A stretch of DNA of 8,595 nt from Paracoccaceae bacterium (GTDB lineage Bacteria > Pseudomonadota > Alphaproteobacteria > Rhodobacterales > Rhodobacteraceae): the NCBI GenBank assembly GCA_016765235.1, contig JAESQH010000149.1, positions 16,043-24,637 of the forward strand. The letters run 5' to 3'. Below the pieces are notes generated by a model that saw nothing but the letters and a program-made list of their open reading frames with translations, was not told the origin of the DNA and searched no databases. Positions 1 to 5,966 of this stretch are shown here, in pieces (position 1 is the first letter of the stretch; the number at the start of each line of letters is the position of its first letter). A program made the position numbers and the translations under genes.

Positions 1-2
1 TC

Positions 3-365
3 CGCAGGGATGGCGACGATTATTTTCTGGTGACACCCGTCGAAAAGGTCGGCATCAAAGTCGATGATGCGCCATTTGTGGCGGTGGATTTTGACGTGGC
101 AGACAAAGTGATCACCTTCACCACCAACGTCGGTGATACGGTGCAAGCGGGGCCGGATAATCCGATCCGCATCGTTCTGGACCCTGAACACGGGGAACCT
201 TCGCCCTATGTTCTGGTCCGAACAAACCTTGAAGCGTTAATAGATCGTAAAAGTTTCTACCGCCTCGTGGATCAAGGGGAGTCGGGAATGGTTGACGGTG
301 TTGAATGGTTCGGCGTTCGCTCAATGGGTGTTTTCTTCCCGTTTATCCCGCTGGCTGAACTTTAA
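3..365 (+). CDS. DUF1285-family protein, 5' end cut off by window edge
   Basis: This is the C-terminal part (about 120 residues) of a small conserved proteobacterial protein. The reading frame is open from the first base, so the true start lies left of the window. A GTG at position 30 falls inside the conserved stretch RDGDDYFLVTPVEKV and is not the start. The sequence LVTPVEKVGIKVDDAPFVAVD is characteristic of the DUF1285 family, whose members are usually about 180-200 residues, so roughly a third is missing. No catalytic motif, membrane segment or signal peptide is visible in this part, and the family's function is unknown to me. The gene is convergent with rppH and its TAA stop overlaps the rppH stop. 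Family assignment is by recalled sequence pattern. Confidence 0.82.
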   Translation, partial: RRDGDDYFLVTPVEKVGIKVDDAPFVAVDFDVADKVITFTTNVGDTVQAGPDNPIRIVLDPEHGEPSPYVLVRTNLEALIDRKSFYRLVDQGESGMVDGVEWFGVRSMGVFFPFIPLAEL

Positions 366-850
366 AGCTTCAGATAGTCGCCGAATTCATTAAGGACCTG
401 TTCATAAACCGACCGTTTGAACGGCACGATATTGTCTAACAACTCGTTAACAGGCATCCATTGCCACGCTGCGAATTCAGGTTCTTCGGTTTCAATATTG
501 ATCTGGCTATCCAGCCCGCTAAACCGCATCAGGAACCAGCGTTGTTTCTGGCCGCGATACCCGCCCTTCCACAGCTTTTTCGCCAACTCCGCAGGGAAAT
601 CGTAGGATATCCAGTCAGAGGATTGCGCCAAAATCTGGACCATATCGGGCAAAATGCCGGTTTCTTCGCGCAGTTCCCGATAGGCCGCAACTTCGGTATC
701 CTCGCCTTCATCAATGCCACCTTGCGGCATCTGCCAAGCAGCACTTGGAAAATCGAGACGTTGCCCTGTGAACACTTGCCCCTTTGCGTTCAGCACCATC
801 AACCCAACGTTTGGACGATAGGGCAGTGCCGCAAGTTCCGCGTCCGTCAT
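362..850 (-). CDS. rppH: RNA pyrophosphohydrolase (Nudix hydrolase)
   Basis: RppH removes pyrophosphate from the 5'-triphosphate end of mRNAs in the cytoplasm, leaving a monophosphate that triggers decay by endonucleases; related NudH enzymes also hydrolyse dinucleoside polyphosphates. The 162-residue length fits alphaproteobacterial RppH. A complete Nudix box runs from G44 to I66 with the metal-binding core REELREETGI-type pattern (here R58, E59, E62, E63, G65). The preceding WQMPQGGID is typical of RppH rather than of other Nudix proteins, as is the QRWFLMRF strand. The ATG start lies 4 bases after the ctpA stop, so the two are probably co-transcribed and translationally coupled; no strong Shine-Dalgarno sequence is visible. 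The stop overlaps that of the convergent DUF1285 gene. Confidence 0.93.
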   Translation of the reverse strand: MTDAELAALPYRPNVGLMVLNAKGQVFTGQRLDFPSAAWQMPQGGIDEGEDTEVAAYRELREETGILPDMVQILAQSSDWISYDFPAELAKKLWKGGYRGQKQRWFLMRFSGLDSQINIETEEPEFAAWQWMPVNELLDNIVPFKRSVYEQVLNEFGDYLKL

Positions 851-854
851 GCGA

Positions 855-2183
855 TCATTTGGCCAGTACGTTCAGCCCGCGCAGGATGTCCAAGCCATAG
901 GATAACTGGAAATCGTCGTCGCGGCGCGCGGCGATTTCTTCTTGCTCGGCGCGCTCGGCTTCCAACTGTTCGATCTCTTCATCCGTTAAGGAATCGTTAT
1001 TCAATGACCCACGCAGGTCAGCCTCGGAACGTCCACGACGCGTTGGTGTGTCTTCACTGTCGTCCTTTTCAACTCTCGGGCGTTGTTCAACTAAAATGTC
1101 TGGTGTGATGCCCAAAGACTGGATCGATCGTCCGGACGGAGTGTAATACCGCGCCGTCGTCAAGCGCATTGCGCCGTTGCCAGCGATTGGCATTATCGTT
1201 TGAACCGAACCTTTGCCAAAGCTTTTAGTCCCGATTATAATCGCGCGGCGATGGTCTTGCAAAGCACCGGCCACGATTTCAGACGCCGAGGCAGAGCCGC
1301 CGTTGATCAGGACAACAATCGGTTTACCCTCGGCAAAATCGCCGCTCTTGGCATTGAAACGATCGCTATCCTCGACGTTGCGGCCACGGGTGGATACAAT
1401 CTCGCCTGCGTCAAGGAACGCATCGGACACCGCAATCGCCTGACTTAGAAGGCCACCGGGATTGTTGCGAAGATCAAGAACGAAGCCGTCGATGTTATCG
1501 ACACCACCGTTTGCCTCGATTTCCTCGGCGATGCCCTCTACAAGATTCGAGTATGTTTTCTCTGTGAAGGAGGTGATCCGCAGCACAATCGCGCGTCCCT
1601 CGGTACGGACTTTAACCGCCGTTAATTTGATAATGTCGCGCACGATGGTCACGTCAAAGGGTTCGTCGGTACCTTCGCGGAATATCGTCAGAAGAATTTC
1701 TTCGCCAACTTCGCCACGCATTAGTTCAACGGCCTGATCCAGTGTCAGTCCAAGAACGCTTTCGCCGTCGATTTGGGTAATGAAATCGCCGGCTTCAATA
1801 CCAGCGCGAGCGGCAGGCGTATCATCAATCGGCGAGACGACTTTCACAAAGCCGTCTTCCTGTGTCACTTCAATGCCAAGCCCGCCGAATTCACCGCGAG
1901 TTTCGACTTGCATTTCGTCGAAATCTTTGGGCGGCAGATAGCTGGAGTGTGGGTCAAGCGAGGTTAACATCCCGTTAATCGCAGCCTCGATCAGCGCCAC
2001 ATCGTCTACTTCTTCGACATAGGTGGAACGGATACGTTCAAAAATATCGCCGAACAGGTCAAGCTGTTCATAGGTGGTTTTGAGGCGTTCATTCTCTTGC
2101 GCCGAAATAGGGCCGGAAACTTGCACGGCGATAACCAGTCCAACTACGGCACCGGCTAATGTTCCTAAGAGAATCTTTTTCAT
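855..2183 (-). CDS. ctpA: C-terminal processing protease, S41 family (CtpA)
   Basis: A 442-residue periplasmic serine protease of the CtpA/Prc family, which trims or degrades envelope proteins from their C-termini; family members often act on cell-wall hydrolases or lipoproteins. Residues 1-29 form a signal peptide or N-terminal anchor (MKKILLG, a hydrophobic run, then a SAQ-like cleavage region). A PDZ domain follows at about 95-175 (GGLGIEV, AGIEAGD). The S41 core contains LDLRNNPGG and the SASASEI motif. The catalytic pair is S299 and K324, 25 residues apart as in characterised members, with the conserved glutamine at Q328. The C-terminal tail (about 366-425) is highly charged and may form a coiled coil. 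An AGGA ribosome site (plus-strand TCCT at 2193-2196) lies 9 bases before the ATG. The gene is separated from gpmI by 140 bases and followed closely by rppH. Confidence 0.94.
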   Translation of the reverse strand: MKKILLGTLAGAVVGLVIAVQVSGPISAQENERLKTTYEQLDLFGDIFERIRSTYVEEVDDVALIEAAINGMLTSLDPHSSYLPPKDFDEMQVETRGEFGGLGIEVTQEDGFVKVVSPIDDTPAARAGIEAGDFITQIDGESVLGLTLDQAVELMRGEVGEEILLTIFREGTDEPFDVTIVRDIIKLTAVKVRTEGRAIVLRITSFTEKTYSNLVEGIAEEIEANGGVDNIDGFVLDLRNNPGGLLSQAIAVSDAFLDAGEIVSTRGRNVEDSDRFNAKSGDFAEGKPIVVLINGGSASASEIVAGALQDHRRAIIIGTKSFGKGSVQTIMPIAGNGAMRLTTARYYTPSGRSIQSLGITPDILVEQRPRVEKDDSEDTPTRRGRSEADLRGSLNNDSLTDEEIEQLEAERAEQEEIAARRDDDFQLSYGLDILRGLNVLAK

Positions 2184-2205
2184 TCAAATACATCCTATAA
2201 TTTCG

Positions 2206-2270
2206 CCCGAAACGGGAATCTGGTGCGAGGCCAGAGTCTATATAGAACCTTTCCTGCGTTTCTGCACCAG
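2206..2270. promoter_or_regulatory. Palindromes in the gpmI-ctpA gap
   Basis: The 140-base gap (2184-2323) holds no convincing gene but several small symmetric sequences: a 10-base perfect palindrome TCTATATAGA at 2237-2246, an inverted repeat CTGGTGC (2220-2226) with GCACCAG (2264-2270) enclosing it, and a short hairpin CCCGAAACGGG at 2206-2216. The nesting of the AT palindrome midway inside the CTGGTGC/GCACCAG pair suggests a regulatory site or 5' leader structure for ctpA. I could not find a convincing -35/-10 pair or a terminator for gpmI, so this is weak. Confidence 0.25.
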
Positions 2271-2323
2271 CCATTAAGTGGAAACCGATCACATTTTCTT
2301 CACATGATTGCGCGGCTATCCGC

Positions 2324-3847
2324 CTAAACGATCAGCGATTGTCCCGTCATTTCCTTCGGGATTGGCATTTCCATCAGTTGCAGCAAGCTTGACGCAAGGT
2401 CACCGAGGCGGCCACCGCTGCGCATTTTCGCACCGGACGGGCCGCCGATTAGCACAACGGGAACCGGATTTAACGTGTGCGCTGTGTGCGGATCGCCGGT
2501 TATCGGGTCCACCATGGTTTCACAATTGCCGTGATCGGCCGTCAAGATCATCGCGCCGCCAACGCTTTTCAGGGCGGTTAGCGCTTTGCCCACGCCTTCA
2601 TCAACCGCTTCGCAAGCCTGCATTGCCGCCTGAAGATCACCTGTGTGGCCAACCATATCGGGATTGGCGAAATTCACGATTATCAGGTCGTATGCCTGCC
2701 CGTTGATCGCATCGACCAGATGATCGGTAACCTCGGCTGCGGACATTTCGGGTTGCATATCGTAGGTTTTCACCTTGGGGCTGGGCGCGACGTAGCGGTC
2801 CTCGCCAGCCTCGGGAACTTCCTCCCCGCCATTCATGAAGAACGTCACGTGCGGGTATTTCTCCGTTTCGGCCAGTCGGTATTGGGTTTTTCCGTGAATC
2901 GAGACCCAATGCCCAAGCGTGTTAACGATTTCTTCAGACGGGTACATCACATCCATATAGGCGTTGTGCTTGGTCGAATACTCGACCATCCCGCAGACAG
3001 CGGCGAATTTCGGACGTGCGGAGGCGTCGAACGCATCAAACGCCGGATCAGCCAGTGCCGCCAGAATTTCGCGGGCGCGGTCAGCACGAAAGTTAACGAA
3101 CAGTAAACCGTCGTTGTCTTGCATACCGTTAAAATCATCGATTGCTGTTGGCGAAACGAATTCGTCAGTTTCCCCAATCGCATAAGCGGCGGTTATCGCG
3201 TCAAGTGCCGTATCTGCGCGCTTGCCTTTGCCCGTTGTCATAACGTCAAAGGCGGCTTGAACGCGGTCCCAGCGATTGTCGCGATCCATCGCGAAGAACC
3301 GCCCGCAAACCGTGCCCATTTTCGCACCGACAGGTAGGTCGTTAATCAATTTGGCAATCTGCTTATCCGCACTTTTCGGAGCTACATCGCGACCATCGAG
3401 ATATGCGTGTAGAACCACCGGAACACCCGCGCCCGTTAACACTTTGGTAAGTTCAACGGTATGATCTTGATGCGCATGTACGCCGCCGGGCGAGGCAAGA
3501 CCAGCAACATGCGCCACACCACCCGTCTTTTTCAGCGTTGCTGCAAAACGCAATAACGCGTCGTTTGTGTGAAACGACCCATCCGTTATTGCATTGTTAA
3601 TCTTTGGCAGGTCCATCCAGACAACGCGACCCGCACCGATATTGGTGTGCCCAACCTCGGAATTGCCCATTTGACCTTCGGGAAGGCCAACATCCGGCCC
3701 ATGCGCCGTTAACGTTGCATTAGGACACTCAGCCATAATCCGGTCGAAGTTCGGCGTTTTCGCCAGCGCAACCGCGTTATTCTCGCGCGTGTCGCGCAAG
3801 CCCCAACCGTCAAGAATACATAGGACTACGGGTTTCGGTGCGGGCAT
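2324..3847 (-). CDS. gpmI: 2,3-bisphosphoglycerate-independent phosphoglycerate mutase
   Basis: This cytoplasmic enzyme interconverts 3- and 2-phosphoglycerate in glycolysis and gluconeogenesis through a phosphoserine intermediate, using two Mn2+ ions. The 507-residue length is normal for the family. The metal ligand D13 lies in LCILDGWG, and the phosphoserine nucleophile is S63 in GNSEVGHTNIGAGR. Further alkaline-phosphatase-fold ligands are visible as D397/H401 (NPDMVGHTG), D438/H439 (LTADHGN) and the HTAH motif near 454-457. DGRD at 151-154 and HAHQDH at 124-129 are typical substrate-side residues. The start is supported by a strong GGAGG ribosome site (CCTCC at 3854-3858 on the plus strand) 6 bases before ATG. 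It follows rlmH by 60 bases, with no terminator in between, so it likely belongs to the rsfS-rlmH operon. Confidence 0.96.
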   Translation of the reverse strand: MPAPKPVVLCILDGWGLRDTRENNAVALAKTPNFDRIMAECPNATLTAHGPDVGLPEGQMGNSEVGHTNIGAGRVVWMDLPKINNAITDGSFHTNDALLRFAATLKKTGGVAHVAGLASPGGVHAHQDHTVELTKVLTGAGVPVVLHAYLDGRDVAPKSADKQIAKLINDLPVGAKMGTVCGRFFAMDRDNRWDRVQAAFDVMTTGKGKRADTALDAITAAYAIGETDEFVSPTAIDDFNGMQDNDGLLFVNFRADRAREILAALADPAFDAFDASARPKFAAVCGMVEYSTKHNAYMDVMYPSEEIVNTLGHWVSIHGKTQYRLAETEKYPHVTFFMNGGEEVPEAGEDRYVAPSPKVKTYDMQPEMSAAEVTDHLVDAINGQAYDLIIVNFANPDMVGHTGDLQAAMQACEAVDEGVGKALTALKSVGGAMILTADHGNCETMVDPITGDPHTAHTLNPVPVVLIGGPSGAKMRSGGRLGDLASSLLQLMEMPIPKEMTGQSLIV

Positions 3848-3907
3848 CGGGAACCTCCGGTTTTGGTTAACCTTTAAGTAAGACGACGCGCGGATAAGCG
3901 CAAGCGA

Positions 3908-4378
3908 TCAGGCGCGGTGATAGGGGCCACCGGACAAGATGGTCGCCGCGCGGTACAGTTGTTCGCTCAGCATTACTCGCGCCAGCATATGCGGCCAGAC
4001 CATTTTGCCAAACGATAAGGAAAAATCCGCCTCGGCGCGCAATTCAGGCGCAATACCGTCCGCGCCACCAATCACAATCGCCAGATCGCGCTGGCTGTTG
4101 TCACGCCATCCGGCCAGCTTGTTGGCGAATTCGGGGGAGGTCATCACGCGGCCACGCTCGTCCATTGTCACAAGAAATGCCCCGTCGGGGATCGCTTTAC
4201 GCAGAAGCGCAGCTTCTGCCACCGAGCCGCCGCCTTTTTTACCCTCAACCTCAATCACCGAGGCTGGCCCTAGGCCAAGTGCGCGGCCCGTGCGGTCAAA
4301 CCGCGTTAGATAATCGTCAATAAGATCGCGTTCCGGCCCTGCCCGAAGGCGGCCGACAACGCATAGGGTGACACGCAT
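3908..4378 (-). CDS. rlmH: 23S rRNA (pseudouridine1915-N3)-methyltransferase RlmH
   Basis: RlmH is a small SPOUT-class methyltransferase that uses S-adenosylmethionine to methylate pseudouridine 1915 in helix 69 of 23S rRNA, acting on assembled 70S ribosomes. The 156-residue product matches the usual length of about 155. It begins MRVTLCVVGRLRAGPE, the usual family N-terminus. The knot region has IVIGGADGI (101-109), and the C-terminal signature covers WPHMLARVMLSEQLYRA and ends GGPYHRA with the conserved Y153-H154-R155. A start 9 codons further upstream (4405) is open but would overlap rsfS. The chosen ATG is one base after the rsfS TGA (TGATATG) and has GAGGG five bases upstream within rsfS, which points to translational coupling. 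Both neighbours act on the large ribosomal subunit. Confidence 0.95.
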   Translation of the reverse strand: MRVTLCVVGRLRAGPERDLIDDYLTRFDRTGRALGLGPASVIEVEGKKGGGSVAEAALLRKAIPDGAFLVTMDERGRVMTSPEFANKLAGWRDNSQRDLAIVIGGADGIAPELRAEADFSLSFGKMVWPHMLARVMLSEQLYRAATILSGGPYHRA

Positions 4379-4379
4379 A

Positions 4380-4775
4380 TCAACCCTCTTCGGGCTGATC
4401 ACCACCGGCTGTCAGCCACATCTTTTCAAGCTGATAGAATTCACGCACTTCGGGGCGGAAGATATGCACAACCGCATCGCCAGCATCCAGTAAAACCCAG
4501 TCGCCGGATTGCTTGCCTTCAGTACGGCAAATGATGCCGGTTTCTTCTTTGATCCGCTGATATAACTGTTCGGCCAGCGCCGACACCTGCCGCGAGGATC
4601 GTCCAGATGCAATAACCATATTGTCGGCCATCTCGGATTTTCCTTGCAACGGAATCGTCACAACATCTTCGGCTTTACTCTCGTCAAGCAATTTGAGAAT
4701 CCGGGCGAGCATTGCATCGCTTTCGGATTTGTCGCCGCTTTTACCAACGGTGGTATTTGCGGAACCTGCGGTCAT
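4380..4775 (-). CDS. rsfS: Ribosomal silencing factor RsfS (RsfA/Iojap family)
   Basis: RsfS binds ribosomal protein uL14 on the 50S subunit and blocks joining with the 30S, lowering translation during starvation. The conserved domain spans about residues 22-115: ILKLLDESKAEDVVTIPL, then GKSEMADNMVIASGRSSRQV, then SGDWVLLDAGDAVVHIFRPEVREFYQLEKMW, all family hallmarks. The 131-residue length includes a polar N-terminal extension of about 20 residues. The start is uncertain. The ATG at 4775 has no ribosome site next to it, whereas a perfect AGGAGG lies 35 bases upstream and would suit an in-frame CTG at 4802 (9 more codons). The gene heads the rsfS-rlmH-gpmI series and overlaps none of it; rlmH starts one base after its stop. 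Confidence 0.93.
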   Translation of the reverse strand: MTAGSANTTVGKSGDKSESDAMLARILKLLDESKAEDVVTIPLQGKSEMADNMVIASGRSSRQVSALAEQLYQRIKEETGIICRTEGKQSGDWVLLDAGDAVVHIFRPEVREFYQLEKMWLTAGGDQPEEG

Positions 4776-4810
4776 TTTCGCCGCGTCAACATTATCGGAC
4801 AGGACAATGT

Positions 4811-4816
4811 CCTCCT
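4811..4816 (-). promoter_or_regulatory. Strong Shine-Dalgarno upstream of rsfS
   Basis: The minus strand reads AGGAGG here, a perfect anti-16S match, but the nearest rsfS ATG is 35 bases away. Eight bases downstream is an in-frame CTG (4800-4802). Three bases downstream is a TTG (4805-4807) opening an 11-codon frame in another phase, which also contains ATG at 4790-4792 and ends in a TGA overlapping the rsfS ATG (ATGA). Either rsfS starts at CTG, or a tiny upstream frame is translated and coupled to rsfS. Confidence 0.6.
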
Positions 4817-4825
4817 AATTCTTAT

Positions 4826-4845
4826 GCGCCATCATGGCGCGCCAT
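4826..4845. repeat. Overlapping palindromes in the rsfS leader
   Basis: ATGGCGCGCCAT at 4834-4845 is a perfect 12-base palindrome. It overlaps a second inverted repeat, GCGCCAT (4826-4832) with ATGGCGC (4834-4840), around a single base. In the minus-strand transcript the second repeat gives a 6-base-pair stem with a 3-base loop. The block sits where the predicted rsfS promoter would start transcription, so it could be an operator or a 5' stabilising hairpin. Confidence 0.55.
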
Positions 4846-4852
4846 ATGTGTA

Positions 4853-4881
4853 ATTGTATCACAGCGCATTTGTTGCCTCAA
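4853..4881 (-). promoter_or_regulatory. Predicted sigma-70-type promoter for rsfS operon
   Basis: On the minus strand, TTGAGG (-35; 4876-4881) and TACAAT (-10; 4853-4858) are separated by 17 bases. The -10 box matches the consensus at 5 of 6 positions and the -35 box at 4 of 6. Transcription would begin near 4846, giving a leader of about 70 bases to the rsfS ATG. It lies just after the end of the nucleoside hydrolase gene, so rsfS and its followers need not depend on read-through. Confidence 0.55.
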
Positions 4882-4898
4882 GGCGGCGGAGTCAAGGG

Positions 4899-5834
4899 CT
4901 ACAACGTGCCAATCCGCTCCACTAACAGGTTATAAAAGCCGTCAGCGTCCAAATCGCGCACAAAGTATGCGTTTTTCGGCCGATCCGTGACTCCCCACCA
5001 ATCGGCGACGGTCATTCCCATGGTTAATTCCGAGGCGGTTTCAATTTCAACATTGATGTGGCGGCCCGTGTAAAGTTCAGGCTTCAGAAGCCACGCGATG
5101 ACGTTAGGGTCATGCAACGGGCCACCGTCGGTGCCGTATTTCGCCTCATCAAAACGCTCGAAGAAATCGAGGAGTTCAGCCGTGGCCGTGCCTGCCTTCG
5201 TGCCCATTGCCCTGAACTGATCCACCCGTTTATGTGTTGTTAACGCTTTGTGGGTGACGTCGAGAGGGAACATGGTAATCGGCACACCCGCGGCGAACAC
5301 ATTTTTGGCCGCGTGCGGGTCAACGTAAATGTTAAATTCGGCGGCGGGGGTTACGTTACCACCCTCAAAACAACCGCCACCCATCAGCACGATTTCCGCA
5401 ATACGCGGGATGATTTTGGGTTCACGGATCATGGCTAGCGCGATGTTGGTAAGCGGGCCTAGAACGCAAAGGGTTACCGTTTTTTCGGGTTCAGCCATTA
5501 ACGTTTCAACAATAAAATCAACAGCGTATTTATCTTGCAACGGCATGGTGGGATCCGGCAATTTCGGCCCGTTAAGGCCCGTTTTACCATGCACGTTTTC
5601 TGCAGTAACTAGTTCGCGCACAAGCGGACGAATTGCGCCGGAATAAACCGGAATATCAGGCCGCCCCGCCAATTCGCAGATAATGCGACAGTTCTTCTGG
5701 GTCAGCGCCAGCGGCACGTTTCCAGCAACCGCAGTAATCCCCAGCACTTCAAGTTCAGGAGAGCCGAGCGCCAATAGGATTGCCACGGCGTCGTCTTGCC
5801 CCGGATCGGTGTCGATTATGATTTTTCTGGGCAT
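4899..5834 (-). CDS. Nucleoside hydrolase (IunH/Rih family)
   Basis: This enzyme hydrolyses the N-glycosidic bond of ribonucleosides to free base plus ribose, in nucleoside salvage. The 311-residue length is typical. The Ca2+-binding aspartate cluster DTDPGQDDA gives D10, D14 and D15, and the catalytic-region pair HD gives H241 and D242; these positions coincide with the characterised protozoan inosine-uridine hydrolase. E166 and N168 in AEFNIYVDP contact ribose in the family. H82 in NVHGKTGL is another typical pocket residue. Base specificity cannot be read from the sequence, so no Rih letter is given. The ATG start at 5834 has AGGA 5 bases upstream; a TTG seven codons earlier is open but lacks a ribosome site. 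No signal peptide is seen, so it is cytoplasmic. It is transcribed alone from its own promoter and has no transporter next to it. Confidence 0.92.
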   Translation of the reverse strand: MPRKIIIDTDPGQDDAVAILLALGSPELEVLGITAVAGNVPLALTQKNCRIICELAGRPDIPVYSGAIRPLVRELVTAENVHGKTGLNGPKLPDPTMPLQDKYAVDFIVETLMAEPEKTVTLCVLGPLTNIALAMIREPKIIPRIAEIVLMGGGCFEGGNVTPAAEFNIYVDPHAAKNVFAAGVPITMFPLDVTHKALTTHKRVDQFRAMGTKAGTATAELLDFFERFDEAKYGTDGGPLHDPNVIAWLLKPELYTGRHINVEIETASELTMGMTVADWWGVTDRPKNAYFVRDLDADGFYNLLVERIGTL

Positions 5835-5874
5835 GGTAATCCTGGTATTTTTCAAAGTTATGTTCTGTCGGTTA

Positions 5875-5896
5875 ATAAACCATTAAACCGGTTTAT
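5875..5896. promoter_or_regulatory. Putative operator of LacI-family type
   Basis: TAAACCGGTTTA at 5884-5895 is a perfect 12-base palindrome with a central CG, the general form bound by LacI-family repressors. A partly overlapping inverted repeat, ATAAACC (5875-5881) and GGTTTAT (5890-5896), shares its right arm. Both cover the -10 box and the predicted start of transcription of the nucleoside hydrolase gene, a classic repressor position. The regulator itself is not in the window. The palindrome is seen directly; the repressor family is inference. Confidence 0.45.
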
Positions 5897-5910
5897 CGGA
5901 ACAGCGTCAA
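5882..5910 (-). promoter_or_regulatory. Predicted promoter of the nucleoside hydrolase gene
   Basis: On the minus strand TTGACG (-35; 5905-5910) and TTTAAT (-10; 5882-5887) are 17 bases apart. The -35 box matches consensus at 5 of 6 positions and the -10 box at 4 of 6. It lies between the ilvE terminator and the nucleoside hydrolase start, with a predicted leader of about 40 bases. Confidence 0.6.
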
Positions 5911-5913
5911 AGT

Positions 5914-5942
5914 AAAAACGGCGCATTACAAACGCGCCGTTT
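5914..5942 (-). terminator. Intrinsic terminator of ilvE
   Basis: On the minus strand, 24 bases after the ilvE stop, a 9-base-pair GC-rich stem (AAACGGCGC with GCGCCGTTT, arms at 5934-5942 and 5916-5924 on the plus strand) encloses a 9-base loop. It runs directly into a tract of five T residues. The plus-strand side has no T tract, so it works in the ilvE direction only. Confidence 0.85.
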
Positions 5943-5966
5943 CATGTAATAATCCTTGAAATTCCT

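Noticed and set aside
461..1108. A 215-residue open frame on the plus strand opposite rppH and the end of ctpA.
   Set aside because: It is antisense to two well-supported genes, has no recognisable family motif or ribosome site, and is explained by codon structure of the minus-strand genes.
2089..2292. A 67-residue minus-strand frame across the gpmI-ctpA gap.
   Set aside because: It runs into ctpA in another frame, begins with GTG without a ribosome site and shows no similarity to LytM or any other family I recognise.
2312..2323. GCGG-ATAG-CCGC hairpin just after gpmI as a terminator.
   Set aside because: The stem is only four base pairs with no T tract after it.
4379..4405. A nine-codon longer start for rlmH.
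   Set aside because: The family N-terminus MRVTLCVVGR begins at 4378, one base after the rsfS stop and with GAGGG at proper spacing; the longer form would overlap rsfS without a ribosome site.
5835..5855. A TTG start seven codons upstream of the nucleoside hydrolase ATG.
   Set aside because: No ribosome site precedes it, whereas ATG at 5834 has AGGA at 5 bases and gives residue numbers matching the characterised family member.
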